Part shown: positions 40,334 through 52,528 of the stretch, in pieces
How positions within the stretch are numbered: position 1 is the stretch's first letter
How the letters are laid out: every line of letters starts with the position of its first letter
From: Periplaneta americana
Taxonomy: Eukaryota > Arthropoda > Insecta > Blattodea > Blattidae
Reading direction: 5' to 3'
Assembly: GCF_040183065.1 (NCBI RefSeq)
Contig: NC_091119.1
Coordinates: 194,285,543 to 194,349,542, forward strand
Length of the DNA: 64,000 nt
Program-made: the position numbers and the translations under genes
Notes under the pieces: generated by a model
The model's input: only the letters and a program-made list of their open reading frames with translations
Database searches by the model: none
Told to the model about the DNA's origin: nothing

Positions 40334-41236
40334 CAGGGATATGCACTATCGCCTTTACTTTTTAACTTCGCTCTAGAATATGCCATTAGGAAAGTTCAAG
40401 ATAATACAGAGGGTTTGTAATTGAATGGGTTACATCAGCTTCTTGTAATCCACAAACGATTAGGGAAAGCGCGGAAATTCTACTTGAAGCAACTAAAGCA
40501 ATAAGGTTGGAAGTAAATCCCGAAAAGACTAAGTACGGTATATGATTATGTCTCGTGACCAGAATATTGTACGAAATGGAACTATAAAAATTGGAGATTT
40601 ATCCTTCCAAGAGATGGAAAAATTCAAATATCTTCGAGCAACAGTAACAAATATAAATGACACTGGGAAGGAAATTAAACGCAGAATAAATATGGGAAAT
40701 GCGTGTTATTATTCGGTTGAGAAGCTTTTGTCATCCAGTCTGCTGTCAAAAAATCTGAAAGTTAGAATTTATAAAACAGTTATATTACCGGTTGTTCTGT
40801 ATGGGTGTGAAACTTGGACTCTCACTTTGAGAGAGGAACAGAGATTAAGGGTGTTTGAGAATAAGGTGCTTAGGAAAATATTTGGGGCTAAGGGGGATGA
40901 AGTTACAGGAGAATGGAGAAAGTTGCACAACACAGAACTGCACGCATTGTATTCTTCACCTGACATAATTAGGAACATTAAATCCAGACGTTTGAGATGG
41001 GCAGGGCATATAACACGTATGGGCGAATCCAGAAATGCATATAGTGTTAGTTGGGAGGCCGGAGGGAAAAAGACCTATGGGGAGGCCGAGACGTAGATGG
41101 GAAGATATTATTAAAATGGATTTGAGGGAGGTGGGATATGATGCTAGAGACTGGATTAATCTTGCTCAGGATAGGGACCAATGGCGGGCTTATGTGAGGG
41201 CGGCAATGAACCTCCGGGTTCCTTAAAAGCCAGTAA

Positions 41237-41307
<71 letters not shown>

Positions 41308-44300
41308 CTCGATAACTCACAAATTATTTACAAAATCGTATTACGAAAATACAAACGTTTATAAAAACAACAAACGTACAGTAGGCCCTATTTTACGCAT
41401 AGTTCTAAAAAAAGAGACTGTCTAAAATCTTTTCATATACTATTTTTATATTAAAGAATAACTTTTTTTAATGTTTAAATCCAGGTAATGTTCACAAATG
41501 ACATTCAAAATAAGCTCGCTACAAATACCCTCTAGAGGAGAAAATGTTTTGACCCCCGCACAAAAAATAAAAGCAAGTTTTCGGAAATGAAATGTCAGAA
41601 AAAATATCGCTATTCAGGCAGGTGTGGTACTAATAATATTAAAACATTTGTTCAGAGAGGTGAATTTTCTGTCCCCCAGTTGGGAATAAAAGTAATGCAA
41701 AAGTTAGGGGGAAAGATCCAGAAGAAGAGAAATTCTCCGGCTTCCCTCTTCAATTTGAATACTGCTTAAAATTAGCGAATAGTATTAATATCATTAATTT
41801 ATTTAAGATTCATTTTAAACTGCAGAAGTAGACGATATAAGATAATGGAATAAGAATGACAGAGAAAAACAAAGCATTCCGCGAAAACTTATCCCACAGT
41901 CTCTCTGTTTTCCAAATATTAAAAAAATAAAACTACGGTTGGATCTTAAAACGGTACTTACTAGTTTCAATAATGTCAAAGAAATTATAACTTACAAAAT
42001 TTGAAGAATTTCATTAATCTATTTGTACAAATTCACTTTTGTACTTGGATACAATCTTATATGATTTTCAAGGTTAGTGTTTCAAAAAACATATTCTATA
42101 GTTATATTATTTTTCTATAAGTATTGAATTTTATATTTCCACAATTCCGTCTAAACACGATTTCTCCTCTGAGTGTTATCATATCAGGTTCACGATTTTA
42201 AAGTTAAATTTCTAAATATGCCTCGTCTCGAGAAAAAATCAAGATATTTAGTGAGTGATATAGAGAAAATGTATTCTATAAAGAAGTGCCTGTAATAAAT
42301 ATGTGATATCTTATAAAATAAATAGGCCTAGTTATTTACGATACAAGTGTTTAAAAAACTTTTTTGTAACTAGAGATGTTTGCTGAACGAGCTCGCGGAC
42401 TAAGTGAAGTAAACCTGCGAACAAAATAATATCATTATTAACATGTATGCCTAAACTATTTTAGACAGCTGTTCGTCCGGGCAGATATAGACAAAATTCT
42501 CATGACTTCTCCACTGCTGTATTCCCTCTCATTGTAGTTTAACAGTAAAACTGTGATGCATTAAAAGCAAATGGTGGTATAGCTCAATGGTAAAGCATTC
42601 ATTGCAAATCGAGAAGCCCTGATTTAAATCCGTGCGCTCCCTATTTTTTATAAATACATATAATTCTTATTTTTTTATATATATATTTATCAATAAAGTA
42701 GTTGATGCAATTTATTTAATTTTTGTACGCTCCTTAAATAAAAAAGTCATTTTTAAAAGTAGGCCTATCATTGTTTGATCGGTTGTTATTGTTACCATGT
42801 GACATCTCTGGGAAACAAGTGGCAATCGGCGCAAAGAGTTGAAAGTCAATGTTAAAAATATAGAATAACTCTTCTCGGGTTCTCAGCCAGGTGAGTTGGA
42901 GATTAGCTTCCAAGCTTTCGACGGCTAGCTCTGCCATCTTCTTCAGGGACGAAGTGCACTTCGTCCCTGAAGAAGATGGTAGAGCTAGCCGTCGAAAGCT
43001 TGGTTGCTAATCTCCAACTCACCTGGCTGAGAACCCGAGAAGAGTTATTCTACATCAAACGCCGGGAAAGCCTAAAGTCATACAATGTTAAAAATACTTT
43101 TTGCACTAGTGTTAAAAGTACTTTTCGCATGCTACGGTATAATAATCAATGTTTAATGAGTTTTCCTGGCTTTGGAAGATCTCCTTTCACAATGGCTGTC
43201 TAAAAATACTTTATACCTTCAATATCGCGACACTGGAAAGCCATGAGTACCCTATTTCTAAATTCCAAAAACAAGCGAAATAACTTTTTTTGTGGGTTCT
43301 ATTTCTCGTGACAATTCTATTCAAATAAATAACAGGAGATAAATACAGTAGGCCTATAGGAAATACTGTATACTTATTTGTTGTTGATAGAGAAATATTA
43401 AATACAAACTTAATTAAAATTGATTTTATTTGGGAGAAGTGGAAGCAATAGAATTCATACTCTAACATGATGGACTTATTTGTCAGATTCTAATTTCTTC
43501 TAATTTCTTACAATTAGAGCTAATTTAATATATTTTTTTATTTCAGGTTGTGACTTTTCTTAACGATCTATACAGTACATTTGACAGAATTATTGGTTTC
43601 TATGATGTCTACAAGGTATGAAATAGTATTTATGATTAACGTAAAAGTAGAACTACAATTATTTTAAATATGCCCTTGTATGCGTAATTTTTCTATGTAG
43701 AAAACACTGTTGTTAGATAACAGAGTTTTTCTTTCACAAATTTGAAAATGGTTATGTTTGTTTAGTCTACTGTAACTTGTCATCATTACATAAATAACTA
43801 GTAGGTAACTTGACAATCATGATTAATTCTTCATTAATTTACAAACAAAAATATAATTTCATTTTGTATAGCTAATCAACACAAAGTAAGTACATAATAA
43901 TCTAAAGTCTTACTAATAAACCGTGTATAGTTTTATATGACACTTATGCAGAGTTTACACAGAAAACTTTACTAATAAATCATACATAAGCAATGGTTGT
44001 ATAAACAGACTGTAACTATACAATGGGAATTGCTTTGCAGTAGTTACATACACGAAACCCTTATTTAAGCGTTGTATATAAAGAAAAAATGGCCACCCTT
44101 CTAACAGCTGTTCGTATCGACTGTCATTTTATGATGATGGTTGCCTTGTAACCACAGAAAAACAAACCAAGAGCACAGAATAATTAGAATAATATTGCGG
44201 TAGTTTGTACTCTTTGACAAAAATATAGTGTGGTAATCGATCAGAGCCAGCTATACTCTCGATACTTAACACGCCACACTAGAGCTTTCTACCGGGTGCA

Positions 44301-47300
44301 ATAGAGAACCTCAGATATTCTATTACCTTTCGTAACGAAGTAATGACGAAACTATGACATAGCTGTGTAACAGTTATACTGTTATACACGACGTATGTAA
44401 TGATTATTAGTAAGGAATTTACACACGACTTATAAACGAGCTACTCATTGTATAAGTATAAGGCAGTTAAAAGTCTGTATATAGAGTTTTTATTAGTAAG
44501 ACCGATTATTTGTCTTGAACTAATCTTACATCTGCCAGCATCAGATCGTCTATCATTTTTATGCCAAAGTGCAAGATTTCTTTCCGAGTCTAGCACTCGT
44601 AAATTCAAGCCAAGCTAGCTATAGTTTTTTATCCCATACCCCACCTCGTAGATATAGCCTACTATAATATGGCCTAGTCGGTAATAATATTTTATCCGAA
44701 CCGTACTCACAACATTCGATAGTAATTTTATAAAACAGTATTCTTGCAACAATCAGTCTTGCACTATCGTAACCTCACATTTTATCAGAATACGATTTAT
44801 TCTGTTTTTAGATCGGACGCAGAGGAACATTACGGAGAAATATGTATAGCCTATACAGGGTGAACCATTAAGTAGTGTCACTAATTCTGGTGAATGATTC
44901 CTTTAGTAAAGGGCAACAAAAAAAGTCTAATAACATTTTTCTGTATTTTGAATAGTTTTCCAGAAAAACATACACTTTAAAAGACATTAATTGTGCGATC
45001 GTGCAATGCTGTAATAAGTAGGGAATGCACATTAGATTGTTGTGTTTCCCTGAACAATCCCTTCACCTGGCTTGTCATTGACGTGTACACTATAAGACAA
45101 AAAAATGGAAAGGCTCGAGAAATAAGTGGCGATCGGCAGACCTCGGGTGCATTCGTATAAAGCTGCAATCATAATAGAACGTTTTGTATTTTCCTTCGAT
45201 CCTTTGCAGTGAGTGTCATGCGTAACATACCCATAAAGAATATTGGATCTACCTTGTCGTCGTGGCTGAGCGGTGTGAAGTGGTAGTACACTACTTGTAG
45301 GATCACAGGATCAAATCTTGCCTCCATCTTATTTTTATTTCTTGTTTAACAAAACCGTTTAACAAAACCGTTTAACAAGCCGGTTGTCGTCTGTTTCTTG
45401 CATTTAATCGTTTTGAGCTGGGGCATTAATGTGCATACACAGAAATGAAGAATAAGTTGTTTTCTCTTTTCCTTTCATCTAAGATCAATGAAAATAAATA
45501 ATGAAGGAACAAATCCCAACTAGAAGAAAGACTCTCACATGAAAAACAACAATAAAACAATACTTCTATAGTCGCGACGCTGTTATTCCCGGCGTGACTC
45601 CTCCTCTTTGCTTACGTCTTAGGAAGTCTAGGCTCTATAAAGTCTAGATAGGTAGTATCGTTCGCCATATTTGTTCTTTCGTTGCCGAGCTACCAGACGA
45701 GGAATCTATTTTCCACACCGTTAAACATTATCATGTCGTAGCTCCTATGATAATAAATCAAACGCAATGTAATTCAGCAAATAATTGAGCGGCAAATAAC
45801 GTCTTCGTGTGCTTTCTGCGAACGCCAACGAAAGAGCCAAAATGGCGGGAGATTATATTAAGTATTTATCGAGCCTTAAGAAATGAATAACGTCTTCATC
45901 AGCGAATCACAAGACGCACACGTTTAAATGTAGCCGACCTGCAACGCGATTGGCTGCCGGAAATTAGATCGACGGGACTTTAATATCGGATATGTGACCT
46001 CTCGCTTCGAATTACTTGCCTCAACCTAACAGGCATGGATGAAGTCAAATTTCTACAGTACCGACAACATGTCGATACTGTATCCCAGACCTCTTGAATT
46101 TGAGCTCACAAGGCGTCCTTTGTCCTCTGTTGGTTAATTTAAGAAGAATTATAAAATTCGTTAAATTTTTCTAGGCCTTTTTAATTGAAAAAGTGACTGT
46201 AACATTCAACAACACTGAATCGCATGTTTCCATGGTTTTCAGGTGGAAACTATCGGTGATGCATACATGGTTGTGTCTGGACTTCCTGAAAGAAATGGTG
46301 ACGATCACGCTCGTGAAATTGCGCTTATGGCTTTGGCAATTCTCGATGCCGTGAACTCGTTCACTATTAAACATAAACCAGAAGCACAACTCAAAATCAG
46401 AATAGGAATTCATTCAGGTGAGTAAACACACAAAATTTAAGCCTCGTCATCCCAACGATTGAATGGCTATTACTAGGGACCGTACTTTGCCCCAGGAGAC
46501 TACAAGATTAAGTATTACTGGAGTTTTTAAGTGGATGACGCACGTGCAACTGCAAGCGAAGTACTTGAAAGACGGCTCACGCGACTCTTGTTTAGTCAAG
46601 TTGTGCAGAACAGAACATGGACCACTTTAAGAATTACACTAATATTCACGATTTGAATTATCTACACTATGTACACTAGAATACGCTATTTTTATTATTT
46701 AGACTGTAATAAAGAACGTAGGCGTACATTGATCAAACATTTTTGCACGACAGTGTGTTTTTTCGTCGTTACAGCAAACGGCCGCCACTATTGGAAGTTG
46801 ATTTTACTCAATTCAGAGTTACCAATCTAGATAAATATGAGGCGTTCAGAAGTCAACTTATAATTGCCTTCACCAATTAACTTTCTTTTTTCTTTAATAT
46901 ATCACATCACATTATATTGTACATGTTTATTGTATTCAGGACCCTTGTGGTCACTCAAATTCTTTGAGCTGATGTCTATAATTTAGAAATTTATTTTATT
47001 ATTATGATTAACTCTTTTTCCAAAGATTTTGAGATATTTAACCTTAAAGTTAAATACACACAATTAATTCTGTGATGTAGTCAAGAAGAATACTGCACTT
47101 TGTGGGCTTTTTACTGAACTATGGAGTTAATCACTTTGACCACTGAAAATATGGGCAATTTAGTACATTGCCAACTTAAAAACTCTGAAATAACCAAAAG
47201 TGGAGTTAATCATGTTGACTTCTGAACGCCTCATATGTTATTTGCAAACAATACACAATCGTGGAGCGCTGAAGTATACGACAGAATATGAGGAAATAGC

Positions 47301-48800
47301 GTCGTTGTTATGTTTCCATGGTTACCAAGTATGTTTGCGGTTATGTTTATGTTCCCATCGTGAATGTTCTTAATTTTACCGTAACGTTTACATTTTTAAG
47401 TTAACGCTTACGTTATGTTTAATTTTCACTGTGAATGAGCCTTTGGAGTTCAGAAGAATTTTGAAGAGTAACATGAGAGAGTGAGTAGTTGTTCTCTCTT
47501 TCTTCTTGAGCGCCAACGGAAGGAAATTTCGGATTTTTTTAGTGTGTGAATTGCCATAAAATTATTTTACATATGTGTGTGATTTGAATATTCCAACTTA
47601 AGTTTCTGTCCATATAAATTCCTAGAAAATAAATTATGGTCTATTTAACGACGCTCGCAACTGCAGAGGTTATAGCCAGTAAATCTACTGACATGAGCCT
47701 GTCACATTTAAACACACTTAAATGCCATCGATCTGGGCAGGGATCGAACCCGCGACCTCAAGCACAGACACCAGCGCTATACCGACTACGTTACCCAGGT
47801 CGACAAATTCCTAGATTTTTTACTGTATCACTGTAAGGGATAATACATTAGTTTCTTTTTAACAGGAGGTGAATTACTATGTTTAATTTACTTAGGAGCT
47901 GTTGATGTCCCATTATTATTGCCAATATAGTCTATGAACAACTAACCTCTCCGTACACCCTGGAACTGAATACGGTCCCTAGCTATTATTCTTGTCATTA
48001 AATATGAAATCAGCCTGAGATGGATTTATAAGGACAATACAAATCTGACGATTACGAATCTGTGTTCCTGGCAGGTCCTGTCTGTGCAGGCGTAGTAGGA
48101 CAGAAGATGCCTCATTTCTGTTTGTTTGGTGATACGGTGAACACTGCTTCAAGAATGGAATCTACTGGACAACGTAAGAACTTTAGAAGCTTATTTTATA
48201 ATAGTAGTCTTCAACATTTTGTACTTGCGGAGTAAAAGTAAAGTCAACCAACATGTTTGTAAAAGGTATAACATAATGATAAAATTCATTAAATTTTTCT
48301 ATGCCTTTTAACTTAAAAGGTAACTATAAAATTCAATAACAAGTAAGTAATTTTATTGGAAATACCGTAATATAAACAGTGTCATGAAGATGACACGTAT
48401 TTTCTCATTATACTACGTTTTATACATTTTGGAAGAGTTCAATTCTTTATCAGCCTACCAATAGTATTCCCAAGTGTGATTTTTTAAACTATCTTTTGCA
48501 AAAATAAATCCCGAAAATACAAAATATATGATTATGTCTCGAGAAATGGAAATATAAAAATTCGAAATTTATCCTTTGAAGAAATAGAATAATTCAAATA
48601 TGAATGGCACACGGGAGAAAATTAAACGCATAATAAATATGGGAAATGCCTGCTATTATTCGGTTGAGAAACTTTTATCATTTAGTCTGGTTTAAAAAGA
48701 ACTGAAAGTTAGAATTTATAAAACAGTTATATTACCGGTTGTTCTGTATGGTTGTGAGACTTGGACTTTGAGAGAGGAACAAAGGTTGAGGCTGTTTGAA

Positions 48801-48871
<71 letters not shown>

Positions 48872-51800
48872 TTTATTTTAGCTGGCAGAGTTAAGGCCGT
48901 AAGGCCTTCTCTTCCACTCAACCAGCAAAAAGTGTATATACATATGCATGAACTTACAAATAATCCAACAATTTGATTTAGATGAGAGTTACATGTATAC
49001 AAAAGTTATTTACAAATTAAACAACAAAATACTATGAACTATTAATTAAACACTGAAATAAACTGTGTAGCAGAATTAAACTAAAATACATAGAATGTTA
49101 ATATATTTCAAATAATATTAGATAATTGAAAGAGATTATTACGAGACAATTAAAATACAGCATAATCAGGATGATGTCTAAAGAAAAAAGTAACAATGTA
49201 GTCAGTGATAGTTTAAATCAGTATGATTGGAGTGAAATGCTAATAAGGTTATCTTTTAAGCTGTTCTTAAAGGTGTTTATTGTCTTGCAGCCCCTAATAC
49301 TTTGTGACAAGGAATTCCATTGACGCGAGGTGGATATTGTAAAAGATGATGAATAACAAGATGTTCTATGAAGAGGTATACTTAGCGTGCTTGGGAAAAT
49401 ATTTGGGGCTAAAAGAAATGAAGTTACAGGAGAATAGAGAAAGTTATACAACGCAGAACTGCACGCATTGTATTCTTCGCCTAACATAATTAGGAACATT
49501 AAATCCAGACGTATAAGTTTGGCATGTAGCACGTCTGAGTGAATCCAGAAATGCATATAGAGTGTTAATTGGAAGATCTGAGAGAAATGACCTTTGGGGT
49601 GGCCGAGACGTAGATGGGAGGATAATATTAAAATGGATTTGAGGGAGGTGGGATATGATAGTAGGAACTGAATTAATCTTGCTCAGGATAGGGACTGATA
49701 GCGGGCTTACGTGAGGGCGGCAATGAACCTCCGGGTTCTCTAGAAGCCATTTAAATATGTTATATATTTGGTATGGCCATAAAAATAATTGTAAAGAACT
49801 TATGTAATCCATACACCACTGTTTTATAAATACCCGGGTGTTTCAAAATGAATATCGGGGTTTTAAGGCTTTGTAGTATTTATTACATTTAACGTACAAT
49901 TATAAATAATACACCAAATGAAAGAGCGACTCAAACAGTTTTGCTACAAGTGCTCAATGTGAGCACCATTCATCACACTGCACACATCGAGTCGATAAGC
50001 GAGTTCTTCCCAAACGATCAGTGTATCTGGAGTAATTGTTGCAACAGCTGCTTCAATCCCCTGTCTTAAGTCTGGTAGGTCAGTTGGCATAGGAGGTACA
50101 AACAAACGATCCTTTATGAATCTCCAAAGGTAAAAATAGCATGGCGTAAGATCTGGTGAACGTGGAGGCCATGCGAAACGAGCTCTGTCGTTCGGTCCCT
50201 TTCGGCCAATCCAGCAGCGGTCGGGTACAACGTCGTTTAACCAATCGCGTACTTCCATATGCGTCTCCTTAAAATTCTCCACACAGACGTCGCTGGAATT
50301 GCTAATTCACGACTAGCCTTTCGAACAGATTTCTTGGGGCTACGCGTGAAAGACTCTCTCACTCGTTCAACACGCTTTCTAACAGCAGACAGAGGAAACA
50401 GTGCATGCTCGTACAAAACTGTTTGAGTTGCTCTTTCATTTGGTGTATTATTTATAATTGTACGTTAAATTAATAAATACTACAAAGCCTTAAAACCTCG
50501 ATATTCATTCTGAAACACCCGGTATTATATTGAGACTTCACAAGTTGAGTTTCGTTAATAGAAGAAATGACTAGACTGAAAAGGCGAAGTCTTAGACGTA
50601 GGAAAACATTTCCTCCTTTATCTTCAGCTTTCAGGACAGATTTGGTTCTGACTTCTTAAAAATGAGTACAAGCGTTTATTTCTCTCTTCCAAATTCATTT
50701 TTAACTAGTGACAATGTTTTCTCCAGAATGGATTTAAATGCTAAATAAATAATTTAAACACACACAGTCTATAAACCTGTCTTCTGACGAAATTTTGCCA
50801 ATAAAACGTGTCGCATGTGAAATATTTCAGCTCTAAGAATTCATGTCAGTGATGATGCAAGAAAAATCCTGGACAAGTTTGGGACATTCCAGTTAGAGTT
50901 ACGAGGAGAAGTGGAGCTGAAGGGTAAAGGCTGTGTAACAACACATTGGCTACAGGGATGCAGCGAACCAGATCCTAGGCCTCCTACACCACGACTGCGC
51001 ACTGGCACACCAGACGTCAGCCCATATCCTTTGCTCTTCCCAACAAACAGCTGCACAAAGGTATAGTTTGTGTTTAGTAACCTAAAGGTAAGCGTTCACT
51101 ACATCGTATCGCATGCATCGGCTCTCAGCAAATCCGTCCACGTTTCTCGGATGAGCAACTTTTCCGATGCGTGCGATCATGGTCTTCTTTAATAAATCAA
51201 CTTTAATTGGTTAACTGTAACTACTGTATTATGTTGTACCATGTTAGCTCAGTAGAAAAATGTGCACTTCTATAAACATGTATATTATGCTTACAGTGTA
51301 AACTATATAAACTGCCAAAATTATACAGGGTGATTCACGAGGATTTGCCGTCCCTTACGGAGCTTATTTCCGAAGACATTCTGAGCAAAAAAATATCATG
51401 TAAACATTTATCCTAATCTCAATATTTTCAGAATTACACTAATTTGAAGTTGTTTGTAAAATACCATTACGCTTGAGTTTTAAGGGTAAAAGAATATTAC
51501 AGATAAAGAATGAACTATCCAGGAGTATCATTTCTTTAATTAGCTAGTATTCTAAAGCTAAACATGTGTTGTGATTTCCATAGCTGCTTCGTAGAGAATT
51601 TTTTTTTTTTTCGATTTTTAACTACAAAATTACATTTTCTTACGCATTTATCACAACAATTGTTACAAATCACGTCACTCTTGTAAATTTTTTTAAGATT
51701 GTACATTAGGATGCATAATTTAACTGTAAAGAATCAAGTTCCTACAGTCGTATGATTTGTAATAAGCGCGTAAGAATGATGTCATTTTTAGTTAAAAATT

Positions 51801-52492
51801 GAAAAATACAATCTGTGCAAAACAATTAAAAACATATTCTTAGCTTCAGAACACTAGCCAATTAAAGAAATGACACTTCTGAATAGTTCATTCTCTATTT
51901 GTAATATATTTTACCCTTAAAACTAAAGAAAAAAGGTATTTTTACTATCAATTTCAAATTAATGTAACTTTGAAAATATTGAGATTAGGACAAAAGTTTA
52001 TATCACAGTTTTTGCTCAGAATGGCTTCGGAAATAAGGGACGGTAAATCCTCGTGAACAATAGTAGTATATGGAAGTGAAACCTGGACTCTATCTGAAAG
52101 GGCAATAAAGATCTTAAATGCCTTGGAAAGGAAAGTATTACGGAAAATCTTTGGGCCTACTTATGAGCAAGGGTTTTGGCGAATCAAAACAAATGCTGAG
52201 TTATATGAATTATATAAAGATATCAACATTGTTGTTGACATAAAACTCAGAAGGTTAGAGTGGCTGGGACACGTAGCCAGGATGGAGGACAATCGCACAC
52301 CCAAAGCTCTACTAGACGCATTGCCAGTAGGAAGAAGGAAAGTCGGACGACCTAAATTGAGATGGCTGGATGACGTTCAGGCTGACCTAACAAAAGTTGG
52401 AATTAGAAGATGGAGAACACGAGCATTAGACAGGAGTGATTGGTCGGATGTTCTGAGGGAGGCTAAGGCTAAACAATAAGGGCCGTAATGCC

Positions 52493-52528
<36 letters not shown>

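Larger units (their letters stand above)
46474..47981. mobile_element. hAT-like non-autonomous element, 1508 bp, carrying a MITE and a SINE
   Basis: TIRs are TAGGGACCGTA on the left and its complement TACGGTCCCTA on the right. The 8-bp flanks are GCTATTAC (46466-46473) and GCTATTAT (47982-47989), 7 of 8 identical, the hAT duplication length. No transposase was found. It fills most of intron 16. Confidence 0.75.

Noticed and set aside
44857..44900. Transposon terminus CAGGGTGAACCATTAAGTAG
   Set aside because: No matching inverted end was found within intron 15, so the element could not be delimited.
45252..45325. Possible tRNA or SINE (GTGGCTGAGCGGT, GGATCAAATCTTGCC)
   Set aside because: The box spacing is plausible, but acceptor and anticodon arms do not pair and no second copy is in the window.
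48727..49002. Frame with poly-Tyr and poly-Ile stretches (also 56054, 62545, 14740, 2927)
   Set aside because: Microsatellite translations of AAT/TTA/TA tracts.
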